A stretch of 64,000 nt of DNA from Pseudomonadales bacterium (GTDB lineage: Bacteria > Pseudomonadota > Gammaproteobacteria > Pseudomonadales > Ketobacteraceae): the NCBI GenBank assembly GCA_002708905.1, contig PAPM01000007.1:1-64000 (forward strand), read 5' to 3'. The position numbers and the translations under genes were made by a program. Below, piece by piece: positions 63,123 through 64,000 of the stretch. Positions within the stretch are counted from its first letter, which is position 1, and the number at the start of each line of letters is the position of its first letter. The notes beneath the pieces are model-generated. The model searched no databases. It saw only the letters and a program-made list of their open reading frames with translations, and was not told the DNA's origin.

Positions 63123-64000
63123 TTACTTTGAATTTTTTCCTGTTATACCTGCTTTGATAATATCAAGCTGCTGGCTGACAAAATCGCCTGTGCTTTGCAG
63201 CTGCCCTACCAAAATATCCAGATTGGTGTACTGCAGGCGTAACCGCTCTTCGAAAGATTCCATTCTTAAATTCAGCTTTTCTCTTTGCTCATCAATGTCT
63301 TTCAACTGCGACAAAAACGTATTGTTGCGGCTGGCAATAATGCCATCGCTGCGAAGAAAACTTTCCAGCTTGTCGTCCAGTTTCTTGATGATACCATCGT
63401 CACCAGCGAGCAGATCAGCAACGTCATCAAAGTTGGAGTTCAATGCTGAAGCCAACTTGGTAGCATCCAGCCCAAGACTGCCATCACGCTGAGTGGTAAT
63501 ACCGATCGAGGCCAATGTACTGAAAGAACTGCTCGCCCCTTCCACCACATCGGAAATGGTACGCCGGATCTGGGTTTCGATCGTGCGGGCGGCGAAATCC
63601 CCGGTCAGCAAACCGGCTTCCTGTGTCTCGACATCATAATCAGTCAGGAAGTTGAGGGTGTCGCTCAGGGTGTTGAAGGCTTCTACGAATTCTGCCAGGC
63701 GCGCGTTAATCTCCGTTTTATCCAGGCTAACGGTAAGCGTATCGTTGGTGCCTGAACTAACGGCAACGGCATTGATGGTCACACCCTGGATCGCATTATC
63801 AAAAACATTGCTGGAGCTGGTAACGGTATATTCATCATCGATCAGCAGCTCGGCATCCTGAGCCAGACTCTTCTCAGACATATTGGCATTGATAAACGAG
63901 GAGAGCCCGTTGTTATCCGTATCATTACCGTCGGAATCACCTGTTACGGATACCGTGATATTGTTATCCGCACCACTCTCATCAGCGGTAAGTACCAATT
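63123..64000 (-). CDS. fliD: Flagellar hook-associated protein 2 FliD (5' partial)
   Basis: C-terminal 291 residues of the filament cap protein; the start is beyond the right edge. D2/D3-type segments (AVSSGTNDTLTVSLDKTEI) and the C-terminal coiled coil (SFEERLRLQYTNLDILVGQL) are clear. Upstream of fliS as in Pseudomonas. Confidence 0.95.
   Translation of the reverse strand, partial: LVLTADESGADNNITVSVTGDSDGNDTDNNGLSSFINANMSEKSLAQDAELLIDDEYTVTSSSNVFDNAIQGVTINAVAVSSGTNDTLTVSLDKTEINARLAEFVEAFNTLSDTLNFLTDYDVETQEAGLLTGDFAARTIETQIRRTISDVVEGASSSFSTLASIGITTQRDGSLGLDATKLASALNSNFDDVADLLAGDDGIIKKLDDKLESFLRSDGIIASRNNTFLSQLKDIDEQREKLNLRMESFEERLRLQYTNLDILVGQLQSTGDFVSQQLDIIKAGITGKNSK

Overview
The window is chromosomal DNA from a motile gammaproteobacterium with moderate GC. 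It looks most like the Pseudomonadales/Oceanospirillales side of that class (relatives of Pseudomonas, Marinobacter, Alcanivorax or Ketobacter). Three things suggest this: the gene order tyrA(-aroA) / hisC / pheA / serC / gyrA / mtnA / MTA deaminase / ubiG / mupP / yciK matches Pseudomonas; the polar-flagellum regulators fleQ-fleS-fleR precede fliEFGHIJ; and hsbA-hsbR-hptB is present. The species cannot be fixed from the sequence alone. No rRNA, tRNA, CRISPR array, insertion sequence or prophage was seen.

Layout. 0-7 kb (minus): gyrA followed by an aromatic and serine amino-acid operon, serC-pheA-hisC-tyrA. The tyrA frame runs into the first residues of an AroA-like domain at the left edge. 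7.2-12 kb: mtnA diverges from an operon of MTA deaminase, ubiG, a MupP/Gph-type phosphatase and yciK. 12.3-13.2 kb: a diguanylate cyclase. 13.2-19 kb (minus): rluB, scpB-scpA-trpS, a YciO-type protein and an Rnm-type PHP nuclease. 19-24 kb: yciB-yciI, an SH3-domain envelope protein, a CoA-transferase with a divergent AraC regulator, and a voltage-gated-type potassium channel.

24.2-27.8 kb is the least ordinary part. It holds a SprT-like metalloprotease interrupted by a repeat-like insertion, an overlapping exported protein of unknown function, an AT-rich gap, a stand-alone protein with a sigma-70 region-4-like C-terminus, and an orphan DUF4123 protein. DUF4123 proteins are known as type VI secretion effector adaptors, but no VgrG, effector or T6SS gene is present. 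27.8-32 kb: bfr and bfd with a possible Fur box, a DegQ/MucD-type protease, a thioesterase and a membrane protein. 32-37.5 kb: a GlxA-type regulator, then a compact minus-strand operon of bluB, a half-length TMEM165/GDT1 protein, a small membrane protein, a two-RCK potassium channel with an unusual TIGFGE filter, a CBS protein and a metallo-beta-lactamase-fold hydrolase.

37.6-42.4 kb: fadBA with a perfect PsrA-type operator upstream of fadB, a YchJ protein and a small membrane protein. From 42.4 kb to the right edge everything is on the minus strand and concerns motility. In transcription order it reads fliD (partial), fliS, fliT-like, fleQ, fleS, fleR, fliE-F-G-H-I-J, then STAS-cheY-cheA-cheW-cheR-cheD-cheB, a receptor-like membrane protein, and hsbA-hsbR-hptB. 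FleQ and FleSR are expected to drive the sigma-54 flagellar classes; a good -24/-12 site lies in the end of fleR ahead of fliE, and a sigma-28-like site lies ahead of the chemotaxis operon. The Hsb module probably links a phosphorelay to the FlgM/FliA anti-sigma switch or to c-di-GMP output, as in Pseudomonas aeruginosa.
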